Origin: CAIXSC01 sp046349855
Lineage (GTDB): Bacteria > Planctomycetota > Planctomycetia > Pirellulales > Pirellulaceae
Length of the DNA: 64,000 nucleotides
Direction of reading: 5' to 3'
Assembly: GCA_046349855.1 (NCBI GenBank)
Contig: JAXMBM010000037.1
Span: forward strand, 5,809-69,808
In this document: piece by piece, positions 18,018-26,918 of the stretch
Layout: each line of letters opens with the position of its first letter
How positions within the stretch are numbered: position 1 is the first letter of the stretch
The notes under the pieces: generated by a model
Seen by the model: the letters and a program-made list of their open reading frames with translations, nothing else
The model's database searches: none
What the model was told of the DNA's origin: nothing
Program-made: the position numbers and the translations under genes

Positions 18018-21000
18018 ATGTTGAATGCGATCATCAAACTGTCTCTGCGGTATCGGGCGATTACGATCGCCCTGGCACTCGTGCTGACCGTCTATGGGAG
18101 CTACGAACTGTACCATCTGCCGATCGACGTGTTCCCGGATCTCAATCGTCCGCGTGTCACGATCATGACCGAGTGCCCCGGCCTGGCTCCCGAAGAGGTC
18201 GAGACGCTGGTGACGTTTCCCCTGGAGTCGACGCTCAACGGGGCCACCGGCGTGCAGGCCGTCCGCAGCTCGTCGGGTGTCGGTTTGTCGGTGATCTACG
18301 TGGAATTTGGCTGGGGAACCGACATCTATGTGGATCGGCAGATTGTCGCCGAGAAGCTGGCACTCGCCGCCGACCGCTTGCCTCAAGGGGTCAAACCGCA
18401 GATGGCGCCCATCGCGTCGATCATGGGACAGGTCCTGCAAGTCGGTCTGTACAGTGAAGGGAACCAGACCGACCCCATGGAGGTCCGTACGCTCGCGGAC
18501 TGGGTCGTGCGGCAGCGTTTGTTGACGGTGCCGGGGGTCGCCCAGGTGGTCACCCTGGGGGGCGGCCGCAAACAGTTCCAGGTGCTGGCGAATCCCGAAG
18601 AAATGCTGAAATACGATGTCACTCTGGAGGATGTGGAACGAGCCGTCGCCAACAGCAACGCCAACGCAACCGGTGGTTACCTCGACGAGGGTGGTGACGA
18701 GTTGCTGGTTCGTTCCCTGGGCCGATTGCAGAGTATCCGGGAGCTGGAGCAGGTGGTGGTCAAGGCCAAGACGAACCGCCCGGTGCTGCTCGGCCAGGTC
18801 GCGCGGGTCCGCGAAGCCGCTCAGGTCAAGCGAGGGGATGCGGCGGTCAACGGTTTACCCGCGGTCATCATGGTCATCTCCAAGCAGCCGGGAGCCGACA
18901 CGCGTTCGCTGACGACGCAAGTCACCCAGGCGCTCGCCGACCTGAAGCCCTCCCTGCCGGTCGACATCCGGATCAATGCCCAGGTGTACCAACAAAAGGA
19001 GTTCATTGACCTGAGCATCCACAATGTCATTGAAGCGTTGCGCGACGGCGGGATCCTGGTCGTGATCATCCTGTTTCTGTTCCTGCTGAATTTCCGGACG
19101 ACCTTCATCACGCTCTCCGCCATACCGTTGTCCATCGTTGTCACCGGCCTGATCTTCAAATGGTCTGGCATGTCGATCAATACCATGACACTGGGCGGCC
19201 TGGCCGTCGCCATCGGCGAACTCGTGGACGACGCGATTGTCGATGTCGAGAACATTTTTCGGCGCCTGCGGGAGAACAGGCAGGCGGCGCAGCCGAAGTC
19301 GGCGCTGCGCGTCGTCTACGAAGCCAGCCGAGAAGTCCGCAATTCGATCGTGTTCAGCACGCTGCTGGTGGTTCTGGTGTTCATTCCCCTGTTTGCGTTG
19401 GAAGGGATGGAAGGGAGACTGTTCACGCCGTTGGGGCTGGCCTATATCGTCTCCATCATCGCATCGTTGCTGGTCTCGTTGACGGTCACTCCGGTACTGT
19501 CGTACTGGCTGCTTCCCAACGCCCGTTTCCTGAACCACGACCGGGATGGCCTGCTGCTGCGTGGGCTGAAGGTGCTGGCGGGGCTGACCATTCGCTTCAG
19601 TGTGCGGTATCCAGGACCGATCCTTGTGACCGTTTTGCTCGCCGTCATCGCCAGCCTGGTGATGGCAACTCAATTGGGGCGGGACTTTCTCCCACCGTTC
19701 AACGAGGGAGCGGTTCAGGTCAATGTGTTGCTGCCGCCCGGAACCTCGCTGGCGACGTCGAATCGTCTGGCCGGAATGGTCGATGAGCGTATCGGTCGGA
19801 TCGCGGGCGTCGTGGCCTTCGGCCGGCGCACCGGGCGGGCCGAACTGGATGAACACGCGGAAGGAGTCAACGTCTCGGAGATCATCATCAGCTTTGACCC
19901 GCATTCGAAACGACCGCGCGACGAAGTGCTGGCGGAACTGCGGGAGGAATTGAGTCAGGTTCCGGGGGTGGTGATTTCCGCCGAACAACCGCTGTCCCAT
20001 CTGATTTCCCACATGCTCTCGGGCGTCAAGGCGCAGATCGGCATCAAGTTATACGGCGACGACCTGGAGGTGCTGCGTCGCCAGGCCCAGGCCATGAAGG
20101 CGGCCATCGAGACGGTTCCCGGCGTCAAAGACCTGATGGTCGAACAACAGACCGAGATCCCTCAGCTGCAGATCAAGCCGCACCGTGAAACTCTCGCGCG
20201 GCTGGGGATTACCTCCAGTTACGTGAACCAGTTCGTCGAGACGGCCATGAATGGGCGCACCGTCTCGGAAGTCGTCCTGGGTGAACGAAAGTTCGATCTG
20301 GTCGTCCGACTCGACGACCAATACCGCCAAGATCCGGTGCAGTTGCGGCGTCTGTCGGTCAACCTGCCGGGAGGCGGCCGAGTTCCGCTGGAACAGATCG
20401 CGTCGATTGAGCGGGGCAGTGGCCCCAATACCATCCATCGAGAGAATGTCCGCCGGCGCATCATCATCCAATGCAATGCGGCGGGACGCGATCTGAACAG
20501 CGTGGTCTCCGACATCCAGCAACGACTGCGTCCGCTCCAACGCTCACTGCCGGCCGGGTACTTCGTCGAGTACGGCGGCCAGTTCGAAAGTGCCCGGCAC
20601 GCAACACGGATGATCGGACTGCTCAGCCTGGTTTCCCTGGCCGCCATGTTCCTGACGCTGTACACACTGTTCCGTTCGACGAACCTGGCGCTGCAGGTAC
20701 TGGCCGCCTTGCCGATGGCCGCCATCGGAGCGGTCGGAGCGCTGGTCATCACGCGTCAGTCGTTGACGGTGGCCAGCATGGTCGGCTTCATTTCGCTGGC
20801 TGGAATCGCGTCGCGCAACGGCATCCTGCTGATCGCGCACTACCTGCACCTGGTGCGCCATGAGGGTGAACAGTTCACACCCGCCATGATCGAACGCGCA
20901 GGCCAGGAACGCCTCGCGCCCATGCTGATGACCGCGCTGACCGCCGGCATCGCGCTGATTCCACTGGTCCTGGCGGCCGGCGAGCCGGGAAAGGAAATCC

Positions 21001-21170
21001 TGTACCCCGTGGCCACCGTCATTCTGGGAGGTCTGATCAGTTCCACGTTGCTCGATTTCTTCGTACACCCGGCGCTGTTCTGGTGCTTCGGCCGCCAACA
21101 GGCCGAAGCCCAGTTGACCGCGTCGGAGCACGACGAGTTGGAAGGAAATGGGGAGAAGGGAGAAGGGTGA
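18018..21170 (+). CDS. Heavy-metal RND efflux pump, CusA/CzcA family
   Basis: A 1050-residue inner-membrane proton/metal antiporter, full length for the family. It has the first helix and DVFPDLNRP motif, then a porter domain. The second helical bundle contains IGELVDDAIVDVENIF, the heavy-metal subgroup version of the TM4 motif with acidic residues. A second porter domain and six more helices follow. It completes a His-rich protein-CusB-CusA-His-rich lipoprotein operon. No outer-membrane TolC/CusC partner is present here, so that part must be encoded elsewhere. Confidence 0.9.
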   Translation: MLNAIIKLSLRYRAITIALALVLTVYGSYELYHLPIDVFPDLNRPRVTIMTECPGLAPEEVETLVTFPLESTLNGATGVQAVRSSSGVGLSVIYVEFGWGTDIYVDRQIVAEKLALAADRLPQGVKPQMAPIASIMGQVLQVGLYSEGNQTDPMEVRTLADWVVRQRLLTVPGVAQVVTLGGGRKQFQVLANPEEMLKYDVTLEDVERAVANSNANATGGYLDEGGDELLVRSLGRLQSIRELEQVVVKAKTNRPVLLGQVARVREAAQVKRGDAAVNGLPAVIMVISKQPGADTRSLTTQVTQALADLKPSLPVDIRINAQVYQQKEFIDLSIHNVIEALRDGGILVVIILFLFLLNFRTTFITLSAIPLSIVVTGLIFKWSGMSINTMTLGGLAVAIGELVDDAIVDVENIFRRLRENRQAAQPKSALRVVYEASREVRNSIVFSTLLVVLVFIPLFALEGMEGRLFTPLGLAYIVSIIASLLVSLTVTPVLSYWLLPNARFLNHDRDGLLLRGLKVLAGLTIRFSVRYPGPILVTVLLAVIASLVMATQLGRDFLPPFNEGAVQVNVLLPPGTSLATSNRLAGMVDERIGRIAGVVAFGRRTGRAELDEHAEGVNVSEIIISFDPHSKRPRDEVLAELREELSQVPGVVISAEQPLSHLISHMLSGVKAQIGIKLYGDDLEVLRRQAQAMKAAIETVPGVKDLMVEQQTEIPQLQIKPHRETLARLGITSSYVNQFVETAMNGRTVSEVVLGERKFDLVVRLDDQYRQDPVQLRRLSVNLPGGGRVPLEQIASIERGSGPNTIHRENVRRRIIIQCNAAGRDLNSVVSDIQQRLRPLQRSLPAGYFVEYGGQFESARHATRMIGLLSLVSLAAMFLTLYTLFRSTNLALQVLAALPMAAIGAVGALVITRQSLTVASMVGFISLAGIASRNGILLIAHYLHLVRHEGEQFTPAMIERAGQERLAPMLMTALTAGIALIPLVLAAGEPGKEILYPVATVILGGLISSTLLDFFVHPALFWCFGRQQAEAQLTASEHDELEGNGEKGEG

Positions 21171-21179
21171 AGAGGGAAG

Positions 21180-21298
21180 GGCGAGCGGTGGATGGCGAGC
21201 GGTGGGCGTCAGCCCACTGTTTTTCAGAAACCCGGGCTTTGGCGAAACAGTGGGCTCACGCCCACCGCTCGCCGTTTATCGCGGTTCTGTTAGGTACT
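21180..21298. repeat. Palindromic REP/MITE-like element
   Basis: Two 29-nt arms (21194-21222 and 21245-21273) form a near-perfect inverted repeat, with a short loop containing cccgggctttgg. A tgttagg end word follows at about 21290. It lies between the pump gene and the lipoprotein gene and could attenuate transcription between them. Confidence 0.75.
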
Positions 21299-21312
21299 CT
21301 GAGGAATGAGAG

Positions 21313-21843
21313 ATGAACAGCAAGAAATGGATGTCGTTCACAACGTTGAGCTTCCTGTGGACTGTCTTGGCAGGTTGTGGTGTACCACCTGCCGACGATC
21401 CCCGTCAGGCTCCCGGTGACTCCGGCAGAGCGTCCGCCTCAAGCGGCGACCATGATCACGACCACGATCACGACCACGGACATGGACACTCGGAGGTCGG
21501 GCCGCATGGGGGGCGATTGATCGAACTGGGACAGGATGAGTTCCACGCAGAACTGACCCATGATGATGAGACGAACAAGGTCACCGTCTACCTGCTCGAT
21601 ACAACGATCAAGTCGCCGGTCGCCAGTACCGCGGATACACTTGTCCTGAATCTCTTTTCCGCCGGCAAGTCGCAGCAATTCCTGCTGGCTGCGGAGCCGC
21701 AACCCGATGATGTCGCCGGACAGGCGTCCCGCTATTCGTTGACCGATGAATCGGCCCGTGCGAAGGTCGCAGATCCTCAGACGACGGGACGGCTGACTGT
21801 CATCCTTGCCGACAAGACCTTCAGCGGAAAACTGGGACGCTGA
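21313..21843 (+). CDS. His-rich lipoprotein of the metal efflux operon
   Basis: A 176-residue lipoprotein with lipobox VLAGC (Cys22), then an alternating Asp-His tract (HDHDHDHDHGHGH, about residues 47-59) and a small beta-rich domain starting GPHGGRLIELG. Similar His-rich lipoproteins accompany CzcABC-type systems, so periplasmic metal buffering is likely. It follows the pump gene after a palindromic element and may be expressed separately. Confidence 0.7.
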   Translation: MNSKKWMSFTTLSFLWTVLAGCGVPPADDPRQAPGDSGRASASSGDHDHDHDHDHGHGHSEVGPHGGRLIELGQDEFHAELTHDDETNKVTVYLLDTTIKSPVASTADTLVLNLFSAGKSQQFLLAAEPQPDDVAGQASRYSLTDESARAKVADPQTTGRLTVILADKTFSGKLGR

Positions 21844-21894
21844 AAGTGCTATGTGTCCCAGCCAACGCCACCCCCAGTCAGCTCGTCTACCCTC

Positions 21895-22650
21895 TTATCG
21901 CCGCTCGACATCTTCGGCCGGTTGCCACTCGCGGACGGTCAGAATCCAGCGTTCCTTGACTTCGATACCGGGGCAACGCACCAGCTTGCCCCGGACACGT
22001 ACTGGCCGGCCGTCGAGTTTCTCGGCGGCTGCACGCCACTCGGGGTGCTGGCGGAAGTCGAGTTCCCAGGTTCGACCGAGGGTGGTGATGGTCACGCCTG
22101 TCGTCTCGCCTCCGATGGCGACCATCCCGGTCCGCAGTGTGCCAACGACATCGGCGGCGATGGTATCGTCGATGGTCGGATCGACTTGAAACGCCAGGTA
22201 GACATGGGTCGGGGCCTGGGCGGACGTAAACGGGACGACTCGCTTGTCCCCCGAGGTTACCAGGATGGACTCTTCCCGAGTCACACCGGTCGTGCCGTCG
22301 ACCACGACCTCGTACTTTCCGTTCCGTTCGACGACCAGCGCGTCGATGAAGAAACCACCGAATGGGGAGGTGTAGATTCGCTGGTCATCCATGGTCAGTG
22401 CCCGCCAGCCCGTCAAAGCCGTCACGGACGGTCCACCCGCCTTGGTGATCGCCTCGCGGATCCAAGGTTCCACCGGCATCGGCACCGCTGCCGTCGATCG
22501 GTTCGCAGTACCTGACAGTACCTGCACGATGACCAGAGGCGGACGAGAAACGCTGGTCGGCTGCCGGTCGCGCTCGGTGAGTGGCACCGTGGGCGACTCG
22601 GCGGGGGGAACGGATAACAGGACGACAGACAGTAAGAGGGCGGCAGGCAT
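21895..22650 (-). CDS. Exported hypothetical protein
   Basis: A 251-residue protein with a signal peptide (LLLSVVLLSVPPAES) and an AGGAA ribosome site 8-9 nt before the ATG. The C-terminal 110 residues read as an OB-like beta barrel (RTWELDFRQHPEWRAAAEKL, then GRPVRVRGKLV). The middle is unrecognised. It is convergent with the metal efflux operon. Confidence 0.6.
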   Translation of the reverse strand: MPAALLLSVVLLSVPPAESPTVPLTERDRQPTSVSRPPLVIVQVLSGTANRSTAAVPMPVEPWIREAITKAGGPSVTALTGWRALTMDDQRIYTSPFGGFFIDALVVERNGKYEVVVDGTTGVTREESILVTSGDKRVVPFTSAQAPTHVYLAFQVDPTIDDTIAADVVGTLRTGMVAIGGETTGVTITTLGRTWELDFRQHPEWRAAAEKLDGRPVRVRGKLVRCPGIEVKERWILTVREWQPAEDVERR

Positions 22651-22847
22651 GCCAGGGGTTCCTTTCCTGACATGAGACGACGGGCCGGCGAGACAAGTTC
22701 CCGGTTTTTCTCAGCCCGAGCCGATTCGGGCGGAAAGTTCCCCTGCCAAACGGAACTTGGCGTACCGCTCGACCGAGCGACTCGCCCCCGCCGCTGGGCC
22801 GCCCAAACGCGGGCCGACCGAACGCTGGGCCGCTGTTCCCCGGCGAC

Positions 22848-23804
22848 TCAGGATCGGGTCGCGGCAACGTACTGCCGATAGTACGGCAAGGAGCGTCGCA
22901 GGCCTTCCTCCAGATCGACTCGCGGTTCGTACTTCAGCAGGCGACGAGCCAGGTAGATATCCGCCAGGCTGTCGCGCACATCGCCGGCCCGCGCCGGTTC
23001 ATGCCGAACGTTCGCTCGGGTGGACAGCAGGGCTTCGAGCGTGGTGATAAGTTGGAGGAGGGAGTCCGAGCGTCCGTTCGCCAGGTTGATCATCTGGCCC
23101 GCGACCCCCGACGCCTCGCCCGCCAGCAGATTTCCGTCGACCACGTTCGACACGTACGTAAAGTCACGTGACTGCATGCCGTCGCCGAACACGGTGATCG
23201 GCGCACCGGCCAGGATGGCCGTAATGAAACGGGGAATGACGGCGGCGTAGGCGCCCTGAGGATCCTGCCGAGGCCCGAAGACGTTGAAATACCGCAGGCC
23301 GACCGTTTCCAGTCCGTAGGTGTGGTAGAAGGCCTGGCAGTACATTTCACCTGCCAGTTTCGCTGCTGCGTAGGGCGAAAGCGGCACCACCGGATCGGAT
23401 TCGCGTTTGGAAGTCTGAGGCTGATCGCCATAGCAGCTGCTGGAGGCTGCGTAGACGACGCGTCGCACACCCGCTCGCCGAGCCTGGTCGAGCACGGTCA
23501 GGGTGCCCGTGGCACACGCATGATGCGACTCGAGCGGCGCCTCGACGCTCCGCGGCACCGAGGCCAGGGCGGCCTCGTGGTACACCAGCTCGATTCCCTG
23601 CACGGCCCGCGCGACCGCAGCGGCGTCTCGAATGTCTCCCTCGATCAATTCGACGCGGCCGGCCGCCAGATGTTCACTCAGGTTGTCGCGCTTGCCGGTG
23701 CTCAGATTATCCAGAACGCGGACGGCATCGCCCCGCGCGACCAGCGCGTCGACCACATGAGAACCGATAAAACCGGCACCACCGGTCACCAATACCTTGC
23801 GCAT
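22848..23804 (-). CDS. NAD-dependent nucleotide-sugar epimerase/dehydratase (extended SDR)
   Basis: A 318-residue cytoplasmic enzyme acting on UDP-sugars. The Rossmann motif TGGAGFIGSH is at residues 7-16, SSS at 121-123 and the catalytic Tyr145-x3-Lys149 (SPYAAAK). Sequence style is that of UDP-glucose or UDP-GlcNAc 4-epimerases (family usual length about 310-340). I start at 23804, just before the Rossmann strand. The stop of the upstream dehydrogenase is 37 nt before the start, so the two genes form an operon that could supply UDP-uronic acids for polysaccharide or LPS. Confidence 0.85.
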   Translation of the reverse strand: MRKVLVTGGAGFIGSHVVDALVARGDAVRVLDNLSTGKRDNLSEHLAAGRVELIEGDIRDAAAVARAVQGIELVYHEAALASVPRSVEAPLESHHACATGTLTVLDQARRAGVRRVVYAASSSCYGDQPQTSKRESDPVVPLSPYAAAKLAGEMYCQAFYHTYGLETVGLRYFNVFGPRQDPQGAYAAVIPRFITAILAGAPITVFGDGMQSRDFTYVSNVVDGNLLAGEASGVAGQMINLANGRSDSLLQLITTLEALLSTRANVRHEPARAGDVRDSLADIYLARRLLKYEPRVDLEEGLRRSLPYYRQYVAATRS

Positions 23805-23841
23805 TCGTCTCTCCGTCGCATCGCGTGATGTCGTGGAACGG

Positions 23842-25161
23842 TCAGGCTTTGCGAATCTTTTCTCGCCCCGTTCGCACGCCGGCCGTCGCATTTCGGGTGT
23901 CTACAATCAACCTAGCATGCTCCACAATCGCCGGATAATCGAAGGCCGAATGGTCGGTCACGATCAGCACGCAATCCTGCTCGCCGAGGAACTGCGGGGT
24001 GAGTTGCTGGCTGACCAGCGGCGGGACCTGGCGGTGCCGCATGGACGGCAGCTGCGGGACATGGGGATCGCTGTAGGAGATCACGGCACCGCGGGCGGTG
24101 AGGAGTTCGATGAGTTCGAACGCGGGACTTTCTCGCGGATCGTCGACGTCCTTCTTGTAGGCGACTCCCAGCACGCAGATCCGGCTGCCACGGATCGGCT
24201 TGGCGTGGTCATTGAGTGCTTCCGTGAGTCGATCGATGACGTACCGCGGCATGCTCGTGTTGATCTCCCCCGCCAGCTCGATGAAGCGGGTCGTCATCCC
24301 GTGCTTGCGCGCCACCCAACTCAAATAGAACGGATCGATCGGAATGCAATGTCCCCCCAGTCCTGGGCCGGGATAGAACGCTTGAAAGCCGAACGGCTTC
24401 GTCTTCGCCGCCTGAATCACTTCCCACACGTCGAGCCCCATCTTGTCGCACAGCATCTTCAGCTCGTTGACCAGCGCGATGTTGACGGCCCGATAGGTGT
24501 TTTCCAGGATCTTGCAGGCTTCGGCCACTTCGCAACTCGATACCGGCACGACCTGCACCACGGCATGCGAATAGAGCTGGCAGGCCAGTTCCGCGCTCGC
24601 CTTATCCAGTCCGCCGACCACCTTGGGAATGTTGCTCGCCGCATAGTGAGGATTACCGGGATCTTCTCGCTCGGGGCTGTACGCCAGGAAGAAATCCACG
24701 CCCGGCCGCAATCCGGTGGCCTGCAGCAGAGGCAGCACCACGTCGCGGGTCGTGCCCGGATAGGTGGTACTCTCCAGCACGATCAACTGGCCGGGACGCA
24801 AGGCAGCGGCGATCTGCCGCGTTGTCGATTCGATGTAGGTCAGGTCGGGATCGCGGCTCTCGTCCAGCGGAGTCGGAACGCAGATGATCAGGACGTCCGG
24901 CTCACGCAGTCGCGCCATGTCGGCCGTCGGCTGGAACGACCCCGCGGCGATCCAGTTCGCGATCCATTCGGCCGGAATATGGCCGATGTAGCTGCGGCCA
25001 GCCAGCAACTGGTCGACCTTCCTTTGATCGACATCGAATCCCAGGGTGCGATGACCGCTGCGCACGAAAGCATGCACGAGCGGCAAACCAACGTAACCCA
25101 GCCCGATCACTCCGACTGTCGCCGTCTTGTCAGCGATCGACGAGCGCAACGATTCCAGCAT
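23842..25161 (-). CDS. UDP-sugar 6-dehydrogenase (WecC/WbpA/TviB type)
   Basis: A 439-residue NAD-dependent dehydrogenase oxidising a UDP-hexose(NAc) at C6. It has GVIGLGYVGLP (N-terminal Rossmann), YSPERE, and GPGLGGHCIPIDPFYLSW with catalytic Cys272. The GxGxGGHCxPxDP context matches UDP-N-acetyl-hexosamine dehydrogenases better than UDP-glucose dehydrogenase. The next gene is an epimerase, so the pair likely makes a UDP-N-acetyl-uronic acid for an envelope glycan. Confidence 0.88.
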   Translation of the reverse strand: MLESLRSSIADKTATVGVIGLGYVGLPLVHAFVRSGHRTLGFDVDQRKVDQLLAGRSYIGHIPAEWIANWIAAGSFQPTADMARLREPDVLIICVPTPLDESRDPDLTYIESTTRQIAAALRPGQLIVLESTTYPGTTRDVVLPLLQATGLRPGVDFFLAYSPEREDPGNPHYAASNIPKVVGGLDKASAELACQLYSHAVVQVVPVSSCEVAEACKILENTYRAVNIALVNELKMLCDKMGLDVWEVIQAAKTKPFGFQAFYPGPGLGGHCIPIDPFYLSWVARKHGMTTRFIELAGEINTSMPRYVIDRLTEALNDHAKPIRGSRICVLGVAYKKDVDDPRESPAFELIELLTARGAVISYSDPHVPQLPSMRHRQVPPLVSQQLTPQFLGEQDCVLIVTDHSAFDYPAIVEHARLIVDTRNATAGVRTGREKIRKA

Positions 25162-25581
25162 CGGTCATTCCTCAAGCGTAACGCTGTTCCTCACCCGCGC
25201 AGGCACCGCCCCCGCCGAGTGGCACCGTCGACGGCCAGCCGACCGGCCGCGGCCGTCTCGTCAGGCTCGCACTCGTGCCTTCTCTCCCGATTATAGACCG
25301 GCCGAGTGCGGTTGGCGGAGTTTGGCTGCGAACCGCACGCTTCGTCGCCGCCCCGGTGGTGCGCAATGCCGGTCGGGCCAGTTCTTTCGTTCGCCAGCGT
25401 CCGGGAGATCCTCGGAGTGACCAGATTCGTCCCCTGGGGACCGTCGTCCAAGAGTGCGTAGCGCGGCGGGGGCTGGTAAAATCCTGCCGCCCGCGGCCGA
25501 TGGGGATGACGTGCTTCCCCTGCCTGCCGAGCCGCCCCCGCATGCCGTCCCGCCAAGCCCCTCCGACCGAGAATCCACGCC

Positions 25582-26892
25582 ATGTTTCCCGCTGACCTCC
25601 CCGTTCCGAATGACGACCATCCAGTGCGGTCTCGCGCGTCCTCGCGCCGCCGATTCCTCAAGAACTCCCTCGCGTTGGCCGGAGCGGCCGCCTTGGCCCA
25701 TCCCACACTCCAGGCCCAGCCGCAGGCGACTACGGGCCCGCTGATGGCCTACGTCGGTACTTTCAGCTCCCCGCTCAAGGATACGTTGCCGACGCAAGTC
25801 GATTTGCCACCCGGCAACGGACGAGGCATCCACCTCTTTGTTGCGGATCGCCAGACGGGAGCGCTGAAGGAAGCGGGCCTCGTGGAGATGGGGACGAGTC
25901 CCAGCTGCCTCGTCGCCAACGCCGCCGGTACCCGGTTGTACTCGGCCAACGAGACGGACCGTTACCAGGGGACGCGCGAGGGAACGGTGAGTGCGTTTGC
26001 CATCGATCGCACGACCGGACAACTGCAATTGCTCAACACGATCCGATCAGGCGGCGCCGGCCCGACGTACGTGAGCATTCATCCAGCTGGCAAACACCTG
26101 CTGGTGGCCAACTACTTCGGCGGTTCCGTGGCTGTTCTGCCGATCCTGGACGATGGTCGGCTGGGAGAACCGTCCGATGTGCGACAGGACGAGGGAACGA
26201 TTGGTCCGACGACGGCCAAGAACGCGCCCCCGGGCAGTTTTGCGTTCAGCGGACACGATCGAACGCACGCTCACATGATTCAGGCCGATCCGGCCGGCAA
26301 CTATGTCCTGCACGTCGATCTCGGTCTGGATCGCATCTTCGTCTGGAAGTTCGATGCGGCTCGCGGCCGACTCCTGCCCCACGATCCGCCCGCGGTGGTG
26401 CTCCCGCCGGGGGACGGCCCACGGCACTTTCATTTTCATCCCAACGGCCGCTGGTTCTACTCGATCCAGGAGGAGGGATCGACGCTGGTGCTGTTCGACT
26501 ACGATGCGGAGCACGGACGGCTGACCGCGCGGCAGACCATTTCCACCTTGCCGGCGGGATTTGCCGGCAGCAACTTCTGTTCGGAAGTGCTCGTGTCCCA
26601 CGACGGTCGATTCGTCTATGCGGGGAATCGACTGCACGACAGCATCGGCATCTTTTCGATCGGCGATGACGGGCGACTTACGCACGTCGCCGACGAATGG
26701 ACGCGCGGGAATTATCCGCGCAGTTTCACCTTCGACCCAACCGGCTCGTTCCTGTACTGCTGCAATCAGCGCGGCGACAACGTGGCCGTGTTCCGCGTTG
26801 ATCGATCGCGAGGGACGCTGCAGTTCACGGGTCAGTACGTGCCGGTGGGCAATCCGTCCATCGTCACGTTCGTCGATCTGGCCCGTCGTTGA
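25582..26892 (+). CDS. Lactonase-family seven-bladed beta-propeller, Tat-exported
   Basis: A 436-residue protein. A twin-arginine leader (SRRRFLKNSLALAG) is followed by a propeller starting LMAYVGTFS. The family (Pfam lactonase, 6-phosphogluconolactonase/carboxymuconate-cyclase-like) shows GPRHFHFHPNG and repeated GRF/SNxxxxSI blade motifs here. Cytoplasmic relatives hydrolyse 6-phosphogluconolactone. Tat export makes that role unlikely, so an extracytoplasmic lactonase or binding function is inferred. Confidence 0.8.
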   Translation: MFPADLPVPNDDHPVRSRASSRRRFLKNSLALAGAAALAHPTLQAQPQATTGPLMAYVGTFSSPLKDTLPTQVDLPPGNGRGIHLFVADRQTGALKEAGLVEMGTSPSCLVANAAGTRLYSANETDRYQGTREGTVSAFAIDRTTGQLQLLNTIRSGGAGPTYVSIHPAGKHLLVANYFGGSVAVLPILDDGRLGEPSDVRQDEGTIGPTTAKNAPPGSFAFSGHDRTHAHMIQADPAGNYVLHVDLGLDRIFVWKFDAARGRLLPHDPPAVVLPPGDGPRHFHFHPNGRWFYSIQEEGSTLVLFDYDAEHGRLTARQTISTLPAGFAGSNFCSEVLVSHDGRFVYAGNRLHDSIGIFSIGDDGRLTHVADEWTRGNYPRSFTFDPTGSFLYCCNQRGDNVAVFRVDRSRGTLQFTGQYVPVGNPSIVTFVDLARR

Positions 26893-26918
26893 GTGGAAAT
26901 GCGACGGAGCGGACCACC

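Noticed and set aside
18855..20012. 385-residue ORF antisense to cusA-like gene
   Set aside because: Gln/Arg/Asp-rich shadow typical of high-GC genes.
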